Source: Rhizobium deserti (GTDB taxonomy: Bacteria; Pseudomonadota; Alphaproteobacteria; Rhizobiales; Rhizobiaceae). Taken from it: a stretch of DNA of 64,000 bases. Positions 36,132 to 45,568 of the stretch are shown piece by piece. The first letter of the stretch is position 1. The number at the start of each line of letters is the position of its first letter. The notes beneath the pieces were generated by a model that had not been told where the DNA came from, did not search any database, and worked only from the letters and a program-made list of their open reading frames with translations. The stretch spans positions 806,001-870,000 of the forward strand of contig NZ_SMTL01000001.1 in assembly GCF_004358025.1 (NCBI RefSeq), written 5' to 3'. The translations under genes and the position numbers were made by a program.

Positions 36132-37001
36132 ATGAATTCCCCATCCACCGGCGCGCCGGACCTGATCCGACAGAAAGGCTCTCATCCCGTCGAGGCCATG
36201 CCGGGGATAGAGGTCAAGGCTGCCCCCACGCTGGCTGATGCCGACGCAGAAGCGTTTGTTGCCGAATCCCTCGATGAACTTGTGAAATGCCACATTCCCT
36301 TCCTGCTAGCCGGCACATTTGCCGTGAGCGCCTATACCGGGATTACGCGGCCGACCAAGGATCTCGACATTTTTTGCAAGGCCGGCGACTACGCCCGCAT
36401 CCTGGCGCATTTCAAGGAAAACGGCTACGAGATCGAAGTCGAGGACGACCGCTGGCTGGGTAAGGTGAGGAAGGGCAAGCACTTCTTCGACGTGATCTTC
36501 GCCGGCTCCAACGGCACCATGCCGATCGGTGAAAGCTGGTTCGAGAATGCCCGGCAGATCGAGATGAACGGCCACAAGATACGGATCATCGCGCCGACCG
36601 AGCTGATCTGGTCGAAGTGCTTCGTGCAGTTGCGCCACCGCTATGATGGCGGCGATGTCGTGCACATGATCCTGCGGGCGCACGACCAGATTGATTGGGA
36701 GCGCCTTCTCAACCACATGGAAGTTCATTGGGAGGTGCTTTTGATCCACCTCCTCAACTTCCGCTGGATCTACCCGACGGAGCGGGACAAGGTGCCCGAC
36801 TGGCTGCTGGACGAACTGCTCGACCGGTTGAAGGCGCAGCGCGAACTGCCTCTCCCGCAGATGAAGATCTGCCGCGGGCGCATGTTCAGCCGCATTGATT
36901 TCGAGATCGACGTCAAGGAATGGGGCTTTGCCGACGTGGGCGGCGAAGGTGATCTGCGCGAAGGCGTCGATGAAGCAAGCATGGAAGGAGGGCCGGTGTG
37001 A
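36132..37001 (+). CDS. Nucleotidyltransferase-fold protein
   Basis: The 289-aa product has the minimal NTase signature: FLLAGTFAVSAYTGITRP (G61-T62) followed by KDLDIF (D77, D79), and a third acidic residue D120 in HFFDVIF. This is the polymerase-beta-like fold seen in MNT and AbiEii-type transferases. It ends in a GTGA overlap with a metallophosphoesterase gene. The substrate is unknown: it may transfer nucleotides to a protein, RNA or small molecule. A strong GGAGA ribosome-binding site precedes ATG 36132. Confidence 0.75.
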   Translation: MNSPSTGAPDLIRQKGSHPVEAMPGIEVKAAPTLADADAEAFVAESLDELVKCHIPFLLAGTFAVSAYTGITRPTKDLDIFCKAGDYARILAHFKENGYEIEVEDDRWLGKVRKGKHFFDVIFAGSNGTMPIGESWFENARQIEMNGHKIRIIAPTELIWSKCFVQLRHRYDGGDVVHMILRAHDQIDWERLLNHMEVHWEVLLIHLLNFRWIYPTERDKVPDWLLDELLDRLKAQRELPLPQMKICRGRMFSRIDFEIDVKEWGFADVGGEGDLREGVDEASMEGGPV

Positions 37002-37765
37002 GCGAGGCTGCTGATGTGACAAACGAAACGACGATACGCCAGGGCGACCAGTCGGACCAGACGCTCAAGATCGCCGCGATGGGAGACCTGCACGTCAAGG
37101 AACATGGCTCTGTCTCCTACAAGGAATTGTTCACCGAGATTTCCCAAGTCGCCGATATCCTGGTGCTGACGGGCGATCTGACCGACCTCGGCAAGCCGAA
37201 GGAAGCCGAGCTGCTGGCGGCAGACTTGCGTTCCTGCTCGATTCCCATGGTCGGCGTGCTCGGCAACCATGATTACGAATGCGGCCATGTCGACGAGATC
37301 CGGACCATCATCAAGGATGCTGGCGTTCACCTGCTCGAGGGTCAGGCGGTCGAGATCAAGGGCGTCGGCTTTGCCGGCGTCAAGGGATTTGCCGGCGGCT
37401 TTGGCCGCTACATGCTCGGCTCTTTCGGGGAGCCGGCGATCAAGGCCATGGTTGCCGAGAGCGTCGACGAGACCATGCGTCTTGAAAATGCCTTGAGGCA
37501 GGTCCGCTCCGAGCGCGCCATGGTCGTGCTGCACTACGCGCCAATCCCCGAGACCGTGGTCGGAGAGCCTCAGGAAATCTACCCGTTTCTTGGCTCTTCC
37601 CGGCTGGCGGAAACGATCGACCGGTTCCCTGTGAAGGCGGTTGTCCACGGTCACGCCCATCGTGGCACCTATGAAGGCAGGACGCCCGGCGGCGCGCCGG
37701 TTTATAATGTGGCTTCGCATATCGCCAAGCCGACCGGCCGGCCCTACGCGCTCCTGGACCTTTGA
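36998..37765 (+). CDS. Calcineurin-like metallophosphoesterase
   Basis: The 255-aa product has the full dinuclear metal set: D30 and H32 (MGDLHVKEH), D60 (LTGDLTD), N90-H91 (LGNHDYE), H179 (VVLHYAPI) and H219/H221 (HGHAHRG). The GTG start at 36998 overlaps the upstream NTase gene by 4 bases and has GGAGG in front, so the two are translated together. It hydrolyses a phosphoester; with an NTase partner it could reverse a nucleotide modification, which is inference. Confidence 0.88.
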   Translation: MSEAADVTNETTIRQGDQSDQTLKIAAMGDLHVKEHGSVSYKELFTEISQVADILVLTGDLTDLGKPKEAELLAADLRSCSIPMVGVLGNHDYECGHVDEIRTIIKDAGVHLLEGQAVEIKGVGFAGVKGFAGGFGRYMLGSFGEPAIKAMVAESVDETMRLENALRQVRSERAMVVLHYAPIPETVVGEPQEIYPFLGSSRLAETIDRFPVKAVVHGHAHRGTYEGRTPGGAPVYNVASHIAKPTGRPYALLDL

Positions 37766-38021
37766 ACGGCATTGCGGTTCGCAGGCGGTGGTGGCATGGG
37801 GTTACTGCCGCGCAGGCCATAGCGCGACAGGAAAACATCCGGCGACTGCCGCACGATGGAACTCGACTGCCCTTCGACCGTTGGGCCGTCTCATCAAACG
37901 GGGCTTAATCAACTATGCCGGAACTGACTGCGGTCATCGATTATCGAGTATTTTTAGCGGCTTGCCCGGAAGCGGGCGCCGAGGTCTTCGGTATCCTCCC
38001 TGAAGCTGCAGGAGATGCCGC

Positions 38022-40562
38022 ATGAAGATCCCTACCTCTACCTACCGCATTCAATTCCGCAACGGCATGACATTCGATCGGGCAGCCGGCCTGGTGCCCT
38101 ATATGAAGCGGCTCGGCATCAGCCACTTCTACGCTTCGCCGATCTTCACGGCGACTGCCGGCTCGACACACGGATATGATGTGACCGATGCCAATGAGAT
38201 CGATCCGACGATCGGCGGGCGTGAAGGGTTCGAGCGCCTGTCCAGCGCCTTGAAGGAGCACGGCCTCGGCCTCATCCTGGACATCGTGCCCAACCACATG
38301 GCAGCGTCCCTGGAGAACGCCTGGTGGCGCGATGTGGTGGAGAACGGCAAGGAGAGCAGGTACGCCCGGCATTTCGACATTGACTGGAACCGCCGCCTGA
38401 CTTTGCCTTTCCTCGGCGATAGTTTCGAGACCGTCCTCGAAGCCGGCGATATTTCGGTGAAGGCTGACCCAAGGACCGGCAAGCCTGCCCTCGCCTATTT
38501 TGAAAGCTTCTATCCCCTCAATCCTCAAACCTATACCGGGCGCGAGGCGGAGGTTTTGAAGATCAGCGGCAAAAACGACATTGCCAGCCTGCACGACCAG
38601 CAATCCTATCGGCTGATGTCCTGGAGGGATGCGCCGCGGGAGCTTTCTTATCGCCGCTTCTTCGAAATCACCGGCCTTGCCGGCGTTCGTGTCGAGGACG
38701 GTCCGGTCTTCGACGACACTCACCGGCTGATCCTCGAACTGGTTCGCAGCGGCAAGGTTGACGGCCTGCGCGTCGACCATGTCGACGGACTTGCCGATCC
38801 CAAATCCTATCTTGAGCGGCTGCGGCAGGAAGCCGGACCGGATTGCTACATCACCGTGGAGAAAATCCTCGGCGAAGGTGAGCAGATCCCCGCCGACTGG
38901 CCGATATCCGGCACGACCGGATATGAATTCATTTCCGCCCTGAGCGACGTTCTCGTCGATAGCGACGGGATCGAGCGCCTGCGCAGTGCCTACGGCGAGA
39001 TGACCGGCAATCCTGCCGACATGGCAGCCGAACTGCGCAAGGCTAAGCTGCTGATGGCGGACAACAACTTTGCCGGCGAAGTTTCCACACTCCTGAAGCT
39101 CGCCCTGCAGATCCAGGAAGCAGAAGGCAAAGCTGCACCGCTGGCCGAAGAAAAGATCAAGGCTGCCCTGCGCGAGCTTCTCGTCGCCTTCCCCGTCTAC
39201 CGCACCTATGGCACGGCGAATGGCCTGCCGCCCGAAAGCCGGCAGACGCTGGAAAAAGTCGTCGACACCGTGCGCCGGGGGCCTAATGCACCCGATGAGC
39301 AGGCGCTGGCCTATTTCGAACGCCTGCTTAAAGGGGACGTGGCGGGCGCGGCTGCCGCCGACTCCACGACCTTCCGCATCCGATTTCAGCAGCTGACAGG
39401 GCCGCTGATGGCAAAATCAGTCGAAGACACGCTCTTCTTCCGCCAGCACGCGGCGCTCGCGCTGAACGAAGTGGGCAGCGAACCCTTGCCAAGGGTGCAT
39501 TCACTGGAGCGCTTCCATGCGGAAATGCAAACGCGCCTCGAAAGGCAACCCGATGCCCTCTCCGGCACGTCGACCCATGACACCAAGCGCGGCGAAGATG
39601 CACGTGCCCGTCTTTATGTATTGAGCGAAGCGCCGGATCTATGGGCCGAATCGGTCAGCCGGTGGCGCGAGATGAACGGCTCTGCACGACAGGATCTTGC
39701 CGACGGGCCGGCCCCGGAGCCAGAGGTCGAGTGGATGCTTTATCAGGCACTGGCCGGCGTCTGGCCGACGGATCTGAGCCTGCCGGATACAGCAGGCTTG
39801 AAGGCACTCGAAGAGCGGTTCGTGGCCTATGTGGAAAAGGCGCTTCGCGAAGCAAAACTGCGGACTAATTGGAACGGCCCCAACGAAGCCTATGAGCAGG
39901 CGGTGATCTCTTATGCTCGCAACCTCCTCTCGCCTCAGAACAGTGATTTTCTGGAAGACTTTTCTCATGCCCTGCGCCCCTTCGTCCGCAGCGGCCTGGT
40001 GAACAGCCTCAGCCAGTCCATCATCAAGCTGACGGCTCCGGGCGTTCCCGACATCTATCAGGGCAGCGAGGGACTGGATCTCAGCCTTGTCGATCCCGAC
40101 AACCGGCGCGAACCGGATTTCGCCATGTTGCAGCAGCAGTTGACCGAAAAGGAAAAGCTAGCCTCGGCGGAAGAAGAGGAGTGGCAGTCCGGGCGGTTGA
40201 AGCAGCACGTGATCGCCACGCTGCTGCGCCTTCGTCAGGAGCTACCGTCGCTCTTTCGCAAGGGCGAATATATTCCGCTGGAAGTGGTCGGCAAGCGGGC
40301 GGGCAACATTGCTGCCTTTGCGCGCGCCGATGCCGAAGATGCGCTCGTGGTCATCGTCCCGCGGCTCGTTTTCAATGCCCTCAACCCGGCACTGGACGTC
40401 GACCCGGAGAATCGCTGGGCCGAAACGGAAGTGGTCCTGCCAGCTCGGCTTGCCGACCATCGCTATAGCGACATCTGCACCGGCACGACGATCGATCCCA
40501 AGGACCGTATTGCCGTCAACTGGGTCTTCGCGGACCATCCCTTTGCGCTGCTGCGCACCTGA
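38022..40562 (+). CDS. treY: Malto-oligosyltrehalose synthase
   Basis: The 846-aa GH13 enzyme begins with the TreY signature IPTSTYRIQFRNGMTFDRAAGLVPYM, then ISHFYASPIFTATAGSTHGYDV, LDIVPNHMA and the nucleophile region GLRVDHVDGL near residue 250. It converts the reducing end of a malto-oligosaccharide into a trehalose unit, normally released by TreZ. TreZ, TreX and glycogen genes are absent from the window. The ATG has AGGAGATGCC upstream. The 256-base spacer before it shows no gene. Confidence 0.95.
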   Translation: MKIPTSTYRIQFRNGMTFDRAAGLVPYMKRLGISHFYASPIFTATAGSTHGYDVTDANEIDPTIGGREGFERLSSALKEHGLGLILDIVPNHMAASLENAWWRDVVENGKESRYARHFDIDWNRRLTLPFLGDSFETVLEAGDISVKADPRTGKPALAYFESFYPLNPQTYTGREAEVLKISGKNDIASLHDQQSYRLMSWRDAPRELSYRRFFEITGLAGVRVEDGPVFDDTHRLILELVRSGKVDGLRVDHVDGLADPKSYLERLRQEAGPDCYITVEKILGEGEQIPADWPISGTTGYEFISALSDVLVDSDGIERLRSAYGEMTGNPADMAAELRKAKLLMADNNFAGEVSTLLKLALQIQEAEGKAAPLAEEKIKAALRELLVAFPVYRTYGTANGLPPESRQTLEKVVDTVRRGPNAPDEQALAYFERLLKGDVAGAAAADSTTFRIRFQQLTGPLMAKSVEDTLFFRQHAALALNEVGSEPLPRVHSLERFHAEMQTRLERQPDALSGTSTHDTKRGEDARARLYVLSEAPDLWAESVSRWREMNGSARQDLADGPAPEPEVEWMLYQALAGVWPTDLSLPDTAGLKALEERFVAYVEKALREAKLRTNWNGPNEAYEQAVISYARNLLSPQNSDFLEDFSHALRPFVRSGLVNSLSQSIIKLTAPGVPDIYQGSEGLDLSLVDPDNRREPDFAMLQQQLTEKEKLASAEEEEWQSGRLKQHVIATLLRLRQELPSLFRKGEYIPLEVVGKRAGNIAAFARADAEDALVVIVPRLVFNALNPALDVDPENRWAETEVVLPARLADHRYSDICTGTTIDPKDRIAVNWVFADHPFALLRT

Positions 40563-40585
40563 GCGGGAAGGTTAGTACATTAGCA

Positions 40586-40620
40586 AAAGGCGCCGCTTCC
40601 GGGAGGAAGCGGCGCCTTTC
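40586..40620. terminator. Terminator of treY
   Basis: A 15-bp perfect stem (AAAGGCGCCGCTTCC at 40586-40600 with GGAAGCGGCGCCTTT at 40605-40619) and a four-base loop, 23 bases after the stop. Confidence 0.9.
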
Positions 40621-40655
40621 TAATGATGGAAGCAAAGCTTCCGTTCGTCAATAAA

Positions 40656-40730
40656 TCAAGCAAATCCAACGAGATTGAGAACTGCGATGACGATAACGAC
40701 GGCGCCAACCAACCAAACGATGCTGTTCAT
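40656..40730 (-). CDS. 24-aa hydrophobic membrane miniprotein
   Basis: The complete frame reads MNSIVWLVGAVVIVIAVLNL and ends VGFA. It is preceded by a strong AAAAGGAGAAGGTC ribosome-binding site. The whole protein is one transmembrane helix. It lies in an otherwise empty 360-base stretch after treY on the opposite strand. Similar one-helix miniproteins are widespread in rhizobia with no known function; that comparison is from memory. Confidence 0.6.
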   Translation of the reverse strand: MNSIVWLVGAVVIVIAVLNLVGFA

Positions 40731-40925
40731 GACCTTCTCCTTTTGATGTCGTGAAAATGAACGGGAACAAAGGAAAAAGGTTCCCGCAGCAGCGGGCGGA
40801 ACAAAGTTTCTCCGCATTGGGTTGAACGACGATCAAGCGGCCGCCGAAGCCGAGGCAAATGAGGCACAAGATCCGGTTTCGGCGCTAGGGCCGTGCTACC
40901 GCCTCGTCGAATATGGGAGAGATCG

Positions 40926-41210
40926 ATGAACACAGCCAACCCCCAGCTAGAAGGCCTTTATCTCGCGATTGCTGCAATGAACCGCCTCCTCATCCAGAAG
41001 GGCGTGGCCTCGCATGACGAAATCCGTGAAGCCCTGCAGGCGGCCGAAGCCGTCGCGATTTCGGACAACAAGGCGGCCAGCGTATCGCCTTCGCATCAGA
41101 AGGCAGTCGCTTTCCCGATCCGCCTGCTGCTCCTGGCCAATGAGGCAGACGGAAAAGGCGTTGCGGCAGATTTCGAGGCTCTGGCCAAAGAAGTCGGCCG
41201 CCGCACCTGA
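40926..41210 (+). CDS. Conserved-looking small hypothetical protein (94 aa)
   Basis: The family is not recognised. ATG 40926 follows GGGAGAGATCG. The protein is helical and soluble (LYLAIAAMNRLLIQKGVASHDEI, FPIRLLLLANEADGKGVAADFEALAKEVG). The HDEIREALQAAE segment resembles the N-terminus of nitrile-hydratase-associated or MerR-type helices only superficially. It is a single gene upstream of mnmA. Confidence 0.65.
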   Translation: MNTANPQLEGLYLAIAAMNRLLIQKGVASHDEIREALQAAEAVAISDNKAASVSPSHQKAVAFPIRLLLLANEADGKGVAADFEALAKEVGRRT

Positions 41211-41377
41211 TCGAGCACTTGACCTGCCGTTCGGGCTCTCATTGACGTGCTTCTTGCGCCCGGGGCCATTCCTTTCTATATCGGCAGGGAATGCCCGCGT
41301 GCGGCCGATCCCGCTCCGGGCCACGACCTCCGCCGCCGTACGATCCGGCGGCCTTGAGATTAGACCGAGAGAGTTCC

Positions 41378-42574
41378 GTGAATACGCTGGATTTCAACAA
41401 AAGGCCGGAAGACACCCGTGTTGTCGTTGCTATGTCGGGAGGCGTGGATTCCTCCGTCGTCGCTGGCCTTCTCAAGCGTCAGGGCTATGACGTGCTCGGC
41501 ATCACGCTGCAGCTTTATGATCACGGTGCCGCTGTCCATCGCGCCGGTTCCTGCTGCGCCGGGCAGGACATCGATGATGCGCGCCGGGTCTGTGAGACGC
41601 TCGGCATTCCGCACTACGTTTTGGATTACGAGAAGCGGTTCCGCGAAACGGTGATCAATCCCTTCGCTGAAGCCTATGCCATGGGCGAAACCCCCGTCCC
41701 CTGCGTCGCCTGCAATCAGACCGTCAAGTTCGCCGATCTGCTGGCGACTGCCAAGGATCTCGGCGCCGACGCCCTTGCGACAGGCCACTATATCCGCTCC
41801 GCTCCAAATCCGACGCCGGAAAACCCTGGCCGCCGTGCGCTTTTCCGCCCGGTCGATGGCGACCGCGACCAGAGCTGGTTCCTGTTCGCCACAACGCAGG
41901 AGCAGATCGACTACCTGCGTTTTCCGCTTGGCGGCATGCCGAAGGCGCAGGTGCGTGAGCTTGCCGAGGAAATGGGGCTTGTCGTCGCCAAAAAGGCTGA
42001 CAGCCAAGACATCTGTTTCGTGCCGCAGGGCAAATATGCCGACATCATCAGCAAGGTGAAGCCGAACGCGGCCCTGGCCGGCGATATCGTACACATGGAC
42101 GGGCGAGTGCTCGGACGGCATGAAGGCATCGTGCATTACACGATCGGCCAGCGTAAGGGCCTGGGGGTGGCGATTGGCGATCCGCTTTACGTGGTCTATC
42201 TCGACGCCCGGTCCCGGCGCGTCATCGTCGGCCCGAAGGAAGCGCTGGACACTCATCGCGTTTATCTTCGCGACATGAACTGGCTGGGTGACAAGGCGCT
42301 GGAACAGGACGCCCGCGACGGTTTCGCCTGCTTTGCCAAGGTCCGCTCGACCCGTCCTCCGACACCCGCAACCGTTCGTGTCGACGGGCGCGGTGTTTAC
42401 GTCGATCTCGCTATGGGCGAAGCGGGTGTGGCGCCCGGCCAAGCCTGCGTCCTCTATTCGGCGGAAGGGGCAGATGCGCGCGTTTACGGCGGCGGCTTCA
42501 TCGAGCGCTCCGAGCGGGCTGCAGACGCGGAGGCATCGCTGAGGGCTCTGCTTGCGGCGCCCGTAGCCGCTTGA
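41378..42574 (+). CDS. mnmA: tRNA-specific 2-thiouridylase
   Basis: The 398-aa product has PP-loop SGGVDSS (20-26), the catalytic cysteine region [11 protein letters not shown] and the second cysteine in [12 protein letters not shown], plus [18 protein letters not shown]. It thiolates U34 of Lys, Glu and Gln tRNAs. I chose GTG 41378 ([14 protein letters not shown], as in rhizobial homologues) after GAGAGAGTTCC. An upstream ATG at 41291 adds an arginine/proline-rich stretch that looks non-coding. A terminator and a tRNA gene follow. Confidence 0.95.
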   Translation: MNTLDFNKRPEDTRVVVAMSGGVDSSVVAGLLKRQGYDVLGITLQLYDHGAAVHRAGSCCAGQDIDDARRVCETLGIPHYVLDYEKRFRETVINPFAEAYAMGETPVPCVACNQTVKFADLLATAKDLGADALATGHYIRSAPNPTPENPGRRALFRPVDGDRDQSWFLFATTQEQIDYLRFPLGGMPKAQVRELAEEMGLVVAKKADSQDICFVPQGKYADIISKVKPNAALAGDIVHMDGRVLGRHEGIVHYTIGQRKGLGVAIGDPLYVVYLDARSRRVIVGPKEALDTHRVYLRDMNWLGDKALEQDARDGFACFAKVRSTRPPTPATVRVDGRGVYVDLAMGEAGVAPGQACVLYSAEGADARVYGGGFIERSERAADAEASLRALLAAPVAA

Positions 42575-42585
42575 AACGAGGAAGG

Positions 42586-42614
42586 AAACCGGGCGGGCCA
42601 GCCCGCCGGTTTTT
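42586..42614 (+). terminator. Terminator of mnmA
   Basis: A stem AAACCGG(G)CGGGC/GCCCGCCGGTTT with a single bulged G, ending in TTTTT, 12 bases after the stop. Confidence 0.8.
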
Positions 42615-42708
42615 CTCCCATCATATGCTTGACACTTCGGTGACACGGGTTTTATAAGCCGCACATCCAAACGGGCCGCGCCGAGATATTCTCCGCATCG
42701 GCCCCTGT

Positions 42709-42785
42709 GGCGGGGTAGCTCAGGTGGTTAGAGCAGCGGAATCATAATCCGCGTGTCGGGGGTTCGAGTCCCTCTCCCGCTACCA
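42709..42785 (+). tRNA. tRNA with CAU anticodon (probably elongator tRNA-Met)
   Basis: The 77-base cloverleaf folds as follows: acceptor GGCGGGG with TCCCGCT (G-U at both ends), D-arm GCTC-AGGTGGTTA-GAGC, anticodon stem GCGGA/TCCGC with loop ATCATAA giving CAU, T-arm GGGGG-TTCGAGT-CCCTC, discriminator A and an encoded CCA. It lacks the GGG/CCC anticodon stem of initiator tRNA. The lysidine-modified tRNA-Ile2, also CAU, cannot be fully excluded. Confidence 0.93.
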
Positions 42786-42800
42786 AATCTTCTTATTCGC

Positions 42801-43022
42801 TCAGACGGAATTGATACTCGGAAGATGCGATTCCACTTCGCGAAGCCGGTCTTCGTCCAGCGGCTTTATGTTCTGGTTCCAGAACGCTTCGGCCTCGGGA
42901 TTGTCCGATTCCCACTTGCGCGTATCGGAAATATTGTCGTCCATGATAGCGCGCCGCTGCCCTCCCAGCCGCACATATTCCTTGGCAAGCTTCAGTGTTT
43001 CCGTTTCAAGGTTGTCGCTCAT
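42801..43022 (-). CDS. Small hypothetical protein (73 aa)
   Basis: A charged helical protein (LETETLKLAKEYVRLGGQRR, RKWESDNPEAEAFWNQNI) with no membrane segment and no recognised family. Its ATG overlaps the stop of the DUF883-like gene by 4 bases, so the two form an operon. Confidence 0.65.
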   Translation of the reverse strand: MSDNLETETLKLAKEYVRLGGQRRAIMDDNISDTRKWESDNPEAEAFWNQNIKPLDEDRLREVESHLPSINSV

Positions 43023-43342
43023 CGTGTCGCTCCCCAGACATAACCGACCACCGCGGCAATGGCGACGGCAGCCAGCGGTCTTACGCGGATCCGGTCTTCG
43101 ACGTCTTCGCGAAGTGCAATGGCGCCGGTGCGAGCGAGCCGTCCGGACGCAGCCGTGACCTCGGTTGCAGATTCCCTCAACCGAGCGACCTCAGACCTCA
43201 GCGCGCTCAATTCGTCCATCGCCAGTACATCACGCCCGTCATCATCCGGACGCGATGTGACTGCGGCGAGAGCCTCATCGACTTTTGCGGCACTGATTGA
43301 ACCGCTAAGGGGGCTTTTGTTCGGATCTGTCTCGTTGATCAT
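43019..43342 (-). CDS. ElaB/YqjD-like (DUF883-type) tail-anchored protein
   Basis: The 107-aa product starts at ATG 43342 behind AAAGGAG. A long amphipathic helix (ALRSEVARLRESATEVTAASG) leads to one C-terminal membrane helix (VRPLAAVAIAAVVGYVWGATR). This is the layout of ElaB/YqjD proteins, which tether ribosomes or stress factors to the inner membrane in E. coli. Sequence identity is not assured. Confidence 0.7.
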   Translation of the reverse strand: MINETDPNKSPLSGSISAAKVDEALAAVTSRPDDDGRDVLAMDELSALRSEVARLRESATEVTAASGRLARTGAIALREDVEDRIRVRPLAAVAIAAVVGYVWGATR

Positions 43343-43477
43343 CGCTGAACTCCTTTGTTCCACCCACAACTCGCAGCCGGGGGCACGGGTTCCGGATGGT
43401 GAGGAAGTCTGGCGACTGAGACAGCGCGAACCGCGGTATTTAGCTTGAGCGGCGTCGGGCACCGCTCTTTCTAGAGC

Positions 43478-45568
43478 TCATGCGTGGCGGGAAGAGAAAA
43501 TGATGGCGATCTCTCTTTCGAGCTGCTCCTGGGTATAGGGCTTGCTCAGCCTTGGAAGATTCATACCGGTTCCAGGCGGAAGGTCCGCATAGCCGGTGGC
43601 CACGAGAACTGGCAGATCCGGACGGATCTCCCTTACAGCCTTGGCGAGCTGTGCGCCGTTCATGCCCGGCATAGAATAGTCGGTAATGATAAGATCGATA
43701 TCCTCGGCGGCAGAGACGATCGCCAGGGCGTCATTGCCGGAAGAAGCGTCGACCACCCGGTGTCCCAGATCCTCCAGCATATCGACCGTGCTCATCGCGA
43801 TCAGGGCATCGTCATCGACCACGAGGATTTTGAGCGATTCCGGCGCCTGAACCATTTGGATCTCTCCCTTTTCGTCTTCCTGATTGGCAAGATCTGTGGC
43901 TGGAAGCCAAATCTGCGCAGTTGTCCCTTTACCCAGCGTACTCTCTAGCTTTAGCGCACCACCAAGCTGCAGCGCCAGCCCATGTATCATGGAAAGACCG
44001 AGACCGGTCCCCTTCCCAAGTTCCTTGGTCGAAAAGAATGGGTCGACGGCCCGCTGCAGGGTAGCCGCGTCCATGCCCTCGCCCGTGTCGGTGACACTGA
44101 GGCACACATAATCACGGCGCGGGAGATCGCTACTTGGTCGCACATGCAGGTGCTTGCGCAAGCCGATGGTGATCGTTCCACCGTTCTGCATGGCATCGCG
44201 CGCATTCACGGCGAGATTCAGGAGTGCGAGTTCCATCTGGTTGCCATCGGCGAGAACAAGCGGCAGGTCTTCCTCGAAATCACTGGCGATTTCAATAGCG
44301 CCGCCGACCGAACGGACAAGCAGCTCGCGCATGCCCTCGACCAGATCGGCCAGGTTAGTGGGCTTTACCTGCAGGTCTTGCTGGCGTGCAAATGCGAGAA
44401 GCCGCTGGGTCAGAGACGCCCCACGCCGCGCGCCCTGCAACGCTCCATCCACAAGCCTGACCGTTCGAGCGTCCTCAGCAACGTTTTTCCGGATCAGTTC
44501 GAGATTACCAAGCACAGCCATTAGCAGATTGTTGAAATCGTGGGCGACACCGCCAGTCAACTGCCCGAGCGCTTCCAACTTCTGGGACTGGCGAAGCCTT
44601 TCCTCGGCCGCCTCGCGCTGGACAGCCTCTGCGACCAGCTGTTCGTGCGCCTTGCGCAGCTCCTGGGTTCGCTCCTCCACACGCTGTTCAAGGATCTCGT
44701 TCACCGAGCGAAGCGCTGCTTCTGCGGCTTTGCGTTCGCTAATGTCCGAGGCGACCCCGACCAGCCGTGCAGGCAAGCCAACCCTGTCCCGCACGATACG
44801 CCCGCGTAGCTCCGCCCAATGTTCGCTTTTGTCGGGCCAGACAACCCGGAATTCGATTAGGTAATCGCTTCCTGTCTGCAATGTTTCGGTGATGCTCCGC
44901 TGCATCCGCTCCCGATCGTCGGGATGGATAGCCTCGATAAGATCCGCATAAGAAAACTGCTCTTCAGGCTTGCAACCAAAGACATTCTTGCAGACGTCCG
45001 AAGCAGCCAGCGTATGATCCGCAAGCCGGAGCTCCCAAGTGCCAAGCCGACCAGCCAGCAGCGCCGTCTTCAGACGAAGCTCGCTCTCGTTCAGTTGCTC
45101 GACCCTGTTGCGCGCCTCGTATTGCCGACGGCGTCCCTTGCTGGCCGTATTGACGACGCTGATGAAGGTAGTCGGATGAAAAGGCCGCTCAAGAAATGAT
45201 ACGTTTCCAAGCAATTCTACCAGTCGGCTTGCAGCAGGATTGCGTTCCGGCCCGGCACCGCGGTGAGCCAGCACGATAAACGGCAGATCCGACCAGCTTG
45301 GCTGGGATCTTACCCATTCATGAATCGGACGCATGTCCTGTGTCCGCAGAGTTTCCTCCGTGACCACGATGAAAAGGCATTCCTCTCCCAGCGATGCAAC
45401 AAAGCTCTGGAAGGAACTGACAACTTTCGAGACGACCCCCGCTTCCTTCAGAAGCGCAGCTGCAACCTGGCCGTCACGGCCATGAGGCGCATAGACCAGG
45501 GCAGCACTTGGCGAATCAGGAATCAGTGTCGCTCCCGTCCAATAAAAGGGGGACGCCGCCGCCGACAT
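43478..45568 (-). CDS. Hybrid sensor histidine kinase with degenerate N-terminal receiver
   Basis: The 696-aa product has these domains in order. Residues 20-140 form a receiver-like fold lacking the acceptor Asp (IVVTEETL) and with Arg where Lys is expected (LERPFHP). A PAS/PAC sensor covers 167-280 and a coiled coil 285-330. The HisKA domain has H343 (GGVAHDFNNLL), and the HATPase has N456 (NLAVNARDAM), DTGEGMD and GTGLGLSM. A C-terminal receiver carries D630 (LIITDYSMPGMNG). There is no membrane segment, so it is a cytosolic kinase. Its start lies 53 bases inside the end of the KaiC-like gene, which indicates coupling to it. Confidence 0.9.
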   Translation of the reverse strand: MSAAASPFYWTGATLIPDSPSAALVYAPHGRDGQVAAALLKEAGVVSKVVSSFQSFVASLGEECLFIVVTEETLRTQDMRPIHEWVRSQPSWSDLPFIVLAHRGAGPERNPAASRLVELLGNVSFLERPFHPTTFISVVNTASKGRRRQYEARNRVEQLNESELRLKTALLAGRLGTWELRLADHTLAASDVCKNVFGCKPEEQFSYADLIEAIHPDDRERMQRSITETLQTGSDYLIEFRVVWPDKSEHWAELRGRIVRDRVGLPARLVGVASDISERKAAEAALRSVNEILEQRVEERTQELRKAHEQLVAEAVQREAAEERLRQSQKLEALGQLTGGVAHDFNNLLMAVLGNLELIRKNVAEDARTVRLVDGALQGARRGASLTQRLLAFARQQDLQVKPTNLADLVEGMRELLVRSVGGAIEIASDFEEDLPLVLADGNQMELALLNLAVNARDAMQNGGTITIGLRKHLHVRPSSDLPRRDYVCLSVTDTGEGMDAATLQRAVDPFFSTKELGKGTGLGLSMIHGLALQLGGALKLESTLGKGTTAQIWLPATDLANQEDEKGEIQMVQAPESLKILVVDDDALIAMSTVDMLEDLGHRVVDASSGNDALAIVSAAEDIDLIITDYSMPGMNGAQLAKAVREIRPDLPVLVATGYADLPPGTGMNLPRLSKPYTQEQLEREIAIIFSSRHA

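Noticed and set aside
42709..42785. tRNA gene as an integration site of a mobile element
   Set aside because: No integrase, no direct repeat of the tRNA 3' end and no composition change downstream.
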